Shown here: in pieces, positions 63,141 through 64,000 of the stretch | How the letters are laid out: the number at the start of each line of letters is the position of its first letter | Numbering within the stretch: position 1 is the first letter of the stretch | Origin: Acanthacorydalis orientalis | Lineage: Eukaryota > Arthropoda > Insecta > Megaloptera > Corydalidae | Assembly (NCBI GenBank): GCA_034766995.1 | Contig: CM068314.1 | Coordinates: 13,791,201-13,855,200 of the forward strand | Length of the DNA: 64,000 nt | Reading direction: 5' to 3' | Position numbers and translations under genes: made by a program | Notes under the pieces: model-generated | What the model was told of the DNA's origin: nothing | Database searches by the model: none | What the model saw: only the letters and a program-made list of their open reading frames with translations

Positions 63141-63231
63141 GCGTATTCACTGGAAATATAATTGTATGTAATATGTATTTTAATTAGCGTTAAAACATTT
63201 AAACTCTTGATTTGTAGTTTTTTTTTAATTT

Positions 63232-63300
<69 letters not shown>
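63232..63300. repeat. (CA)n-(TA)n microsatellite, left flank of a mariner
   Basis: About 28 bp of CA units then about 38 bp of TA units, ending at the mariner border. Confidence 0.95.
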
Positions 63301-63302
<2 letters not shown>

Positions 63303-63790
63303 AGTGAGATGAAAAGTTTCCAGTCTAGGAAAGAAAACAACAAAATATTGCATGAAAAATGATTTTATTATTTGGCATAGTCTCCTTTTAACTCAATACA
63401 CCTATTCCAGCGATATTTAAGAGCGTTTATACCATCGTTATAAGTCGAATTGTCCAACTTTTCAAAATAAGCGTTTGTGGCGGCAATTGTTTCGAAATCC
63501 GACACATAATTTTTATCAGTGTGAACGTTCTCAGGTTCGGAAACAAACTAAAAGACGACGGAATCAATTATGGCGAGTAGGCTACATGAGGCATCAATTC
63601 GAAGCTTAATTGATGAATTTTACCCATCGCAAAGATAGACTTTTGACAATACCTATTATCCTGATGATACAGAATATTTTTTCTTCGCTAATCCGGGTCG
63701 TTTATCGTCCAACTATCACAAAACCATAGACAATCTATGACAATTTGCGTCATCTATCGGCTATGCCGGAAACTTTTCATTCCACCCTCG
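63301..63790 (-). mobile_element. Internally deleted mariner flanked by TA tracts
   Basis: Inverted ends: AGAGTGAGATGAAAAGTTTC on the left, and GAAACTTTTCATTCCACCCT plus CG on the right. The minus-strand coding remnant reads HVAYSP, a stop, LIPSSFSLFP (a PPYSPDLAPSDFxLFP relic whose aspartate codon is lost). After a break it continues ETIAATNAYFEKLDNSTYND, GINALKYRWNRCIELKGDYA and K before the stop near 63370. The N-terminal and central transposase are absent. (TA)n tracts lie at both borders. Confidence 0.85.
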
Positions 63791-63793
63791 TGT

Positions 63794-63796
63794 GTG

Positions 63797-63831
<35 letters not shown>

Positions 63832-63841
63832 ATATATATAT

Positions 63842-63885
<44 letters not shown>

Positions 63886-63889
63886 GTAT
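63794..63889. repeat. (TA)n plus (TATG)n microsatellite, right flank of a mariner
   Basis: About 95 bp of TA with TTTA and ACAT interruptions, ending in TATG units. Confidence 0.95.
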
Positions 63890-64000
63890 ACATAAATAAT
63901 ATGTATAGGTGTATAAATAACATTTGAATAGTTTAGAATATTTATTCATCATTAAAAACAGTTCATAATTGAATATTATTAACTTTATAAATAATTCAAT

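Larger units (their letters stand above)
53564..64000 (+). other. Integrin intron, 5' part (more than 10.4 kb)
   Basis: Begins with GTAAGT and continues to the window edge without a recognisable next exon. It contains mariner pieces at 56257, 60245 and 63301, fold-back repeats at 56575, 58660 and 58965, an E-box-rich island at 55440-55600, and TA tracts. I see nothing recognisable in roughly 53580-54200, 54300-55120, 55800-56250, 56800-57480, 57960-58650, 59140-59730, 59800-60180, 61040-61540, 61760-62690 and 62760-62880. Confidence 0.8.

Overview
This window is eukaryotic, very AT-rich nuclear DNA, almost certainly from an arthropod and most likely an insect. The signs are spliced exons with GT-AG junctions, several decayed mariner transposons, an RTE-type LINE tail, and roughly 40 long (TA)n microsatellites. 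I see no prokaryotic operon, CRISPR array, rRNA gene or convincing tRNA gene. Species cannot be fixed from the sequence.

One host gene is recognisable, on the + strand. Three short exons (5719-5840, 28606-28703, 53443-53563) join in one open frame. They encode part of the N-terminal beta-propeller of an integrin alpha subunit, closest in my reading to the RGD-binding arthropod alpha-PS2 (inflated) / vertebrate alpha-V/alpha-5 type. The introns between them are about 22.8 kb and 24.7 kb, and the window ends inside a further intron of more than 10 kb. About 341 of 64000 bases are therefore recognised coding sequence. The start, signal peptide, most of the propeller, the legs, the membrane segment and the tail lie outside the window or were not found.

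The introns are crowded with transposable-element debris. (1) A mariner deletion-derivative family: a near-complete copy at 13256-13819 and partial copies at 36812-37229 and 56257-56389. (2) A second mariner lineage: a full-length decayed copy at 46478-47732 and an internally deleted copy at 15265-15722. (3) A third mariner lineage at 60245-60661, with end fragments at 18517, 19963 and 28504; the 28504 fragment runs up to the integrin exon at 28606. (4) Further mariner derivatives at 34434-34690 and 63301-63790, and a 193-bp mariner-like MITE at 31913-32105. (5) RTE LINE tails at 34107-34377, 10020-10350 and possibly 22575-22635 and 4875-5065. (6) Two hairpin MITEs at 26393-26550 and 49348-49475. 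(7) An unnamed fold-back repeat, recognised at about 16 places and best seen at 42690-43080, 52565-52810 and 29975-30275. (8) An unclassified GC-richer repeat or island at 25595-26245.

Between these lie long AT-rich stretches with no recognisable content and a set of 150-500 bp islands of higher GC and sequence complexity, which are candidate intronic regulatory DNA. No novel multi-gene system is visible. The observations most worth checking are the mariner-derived sequence forming an integrin splice-acceptor region, the fold-back repeat family, and the repeated association of mariner and RTE inserts with (TA)n tracts.
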